Shown one piece after another: positions 4,959-5,173 of a stretch of DNA of 5,173 bases. The position numbers were made by a program, and so were the translations under genes. The number at the start of each line of letters is the position of its first letter. Within the stretch, counting starts at the first letter, position 1. Source of the stretch: Candidatus Doudnabacteria bacterium (lineage in GTDB: Bacteria; Patescibacteriota; Doudnabacteria; UBA920); NCBI GenBank assembly GCA_903913365.1, contig CAIWKW010000203.1:1-5173 (forward strand). Direction: 5' to 3'. The notes beneath the pieces were generated by a model. That model was not told the origin of the DNA. It ran no database searches and saw nothing but the letters and a program-made list of their open reading frames with translations.

Positions 4959-5173
4959 ATGACAGATAAAGCCGAAACTAAAAAAAGAATAGAAAAACTC
5001 AGAATGCAAGTGGAAGATTTGCGTTATCGCTATCATGTCTTGGATGACCCGAAGGTTACGGATGATATTTATGAGTCGCTACAGCGTGAACTTAAGCTTT
5101 TGGAGGACGAGTATCCGGAATTTCGGGATCTTAATTCCCCGACAAACCGGATTGCCGGCAAACCGCTTGATAA
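4959..5173 (+). CDS. ligA: NAD-dependent DNA ligase, N-terminal fragment
   Basis: The frame is open from ATG 4959 to the window end (71 complete codons), so this is the 5' part of a gene of roughly 2 kb. The residues match the N-terminal Ia domain of LigA: two helices with LRYRYHVLDDP, then KVTDDIYESLQRELKLLEDEYPEF, then NSPTNRIAGKPL. This domain binds the nicotinamide mononucleotide part of NAD+. In E. coli LigA the contacts are Tyr22, His23, Asp32, Tyr35 and Asp36; aligned here they are Tyr25, His26, Asp35, Tyr38 and Glu39, so the last is Asp to Glu. The catalytic KxDG lysine, zinc finger, HhH and BRCT regions lie beyond the window. The enzyme seals nicks in replication and repair using NAD+. 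No Shine-Dalgarno sequence precedes the ATG, and the promoter lies just upstream. It is divergent from the LysM gene. Confidence 0.93.
   Translation, partial: MTDKAETKKRIEKLRMQVEDLRYRYHVLDDPKVTDDIYESLQRELKLLEDEYPEFRDLNSPTNRIAGKPLD

Overview
The window looks like chromosomal DNA from a Patescibacteria (Candidate Phyla Radiation)-type bacterium, or a close relative in style. The case rests on several things seen together. One pilin has a G|QTLIE processing site followed by an LAREGLETIRNMRDTNWL stretch, which is characteristic of PilV-like pilins from that group. Genes are compact and moderately AT-rich, and every stop codon seen is TAA. There are almost no Shine-Dalgarno sequences. A cluster of type IV prepilin-like proteins sits beside a small membrane-anchored LysM protein and an NAD-dependent DNA ligase. 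The phylum assignment is inference; no rRNA or other phylogenetic marker is complete here.

Left part (1-4176, + strand): the 3' end of a prepilin peptidase gene is followed by four tightly packed genes for prepilin-like proteins, separated by only 10, 9 and 1 bases. Their N-terminal processing sites are G|FTLIE, G|QTLIE, G|FTLME and G|VTLLL. Order and character match the minor pilin/pseudopilin series H-I-J-K of type II secretion (FimU-PilV-PilW-PilX of type IV pili), which forms the initiating tip complex of a pilus. The last protein lacks Glu at mature position 5, as GspK does, and carries a large extension with an Ig-like domain and a C-terminal F5/8 type C (discoidin) domain. It therefore looks like a tip adhesin built into the K-position minor pilin. 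The upstream peptidase would cleave all four. A promoter overlaps the end of the peptidase gene, and a 13-bp perfect hairpin follows the last gene.

Middle (4177-4366): a convergent intergenic spacer with two terminators and one weaker nested hairpin; no gene.

Right part (4367-5173): a minus-strand gene for a single-pass membrane protein with an extracytoplasmic LysM domain is divergent from the 5' end of ligA, which runs off the window. The 124-base spacer between them holds a good sigma70-type promoter for ligA, giving a very short 5' leader, and one perfect DnaA box (TTATCCACA, minus strand). No non-genic stretch exceeds 300 bases. No RNA genes, mobile elements or CRISPR arrays were seen.
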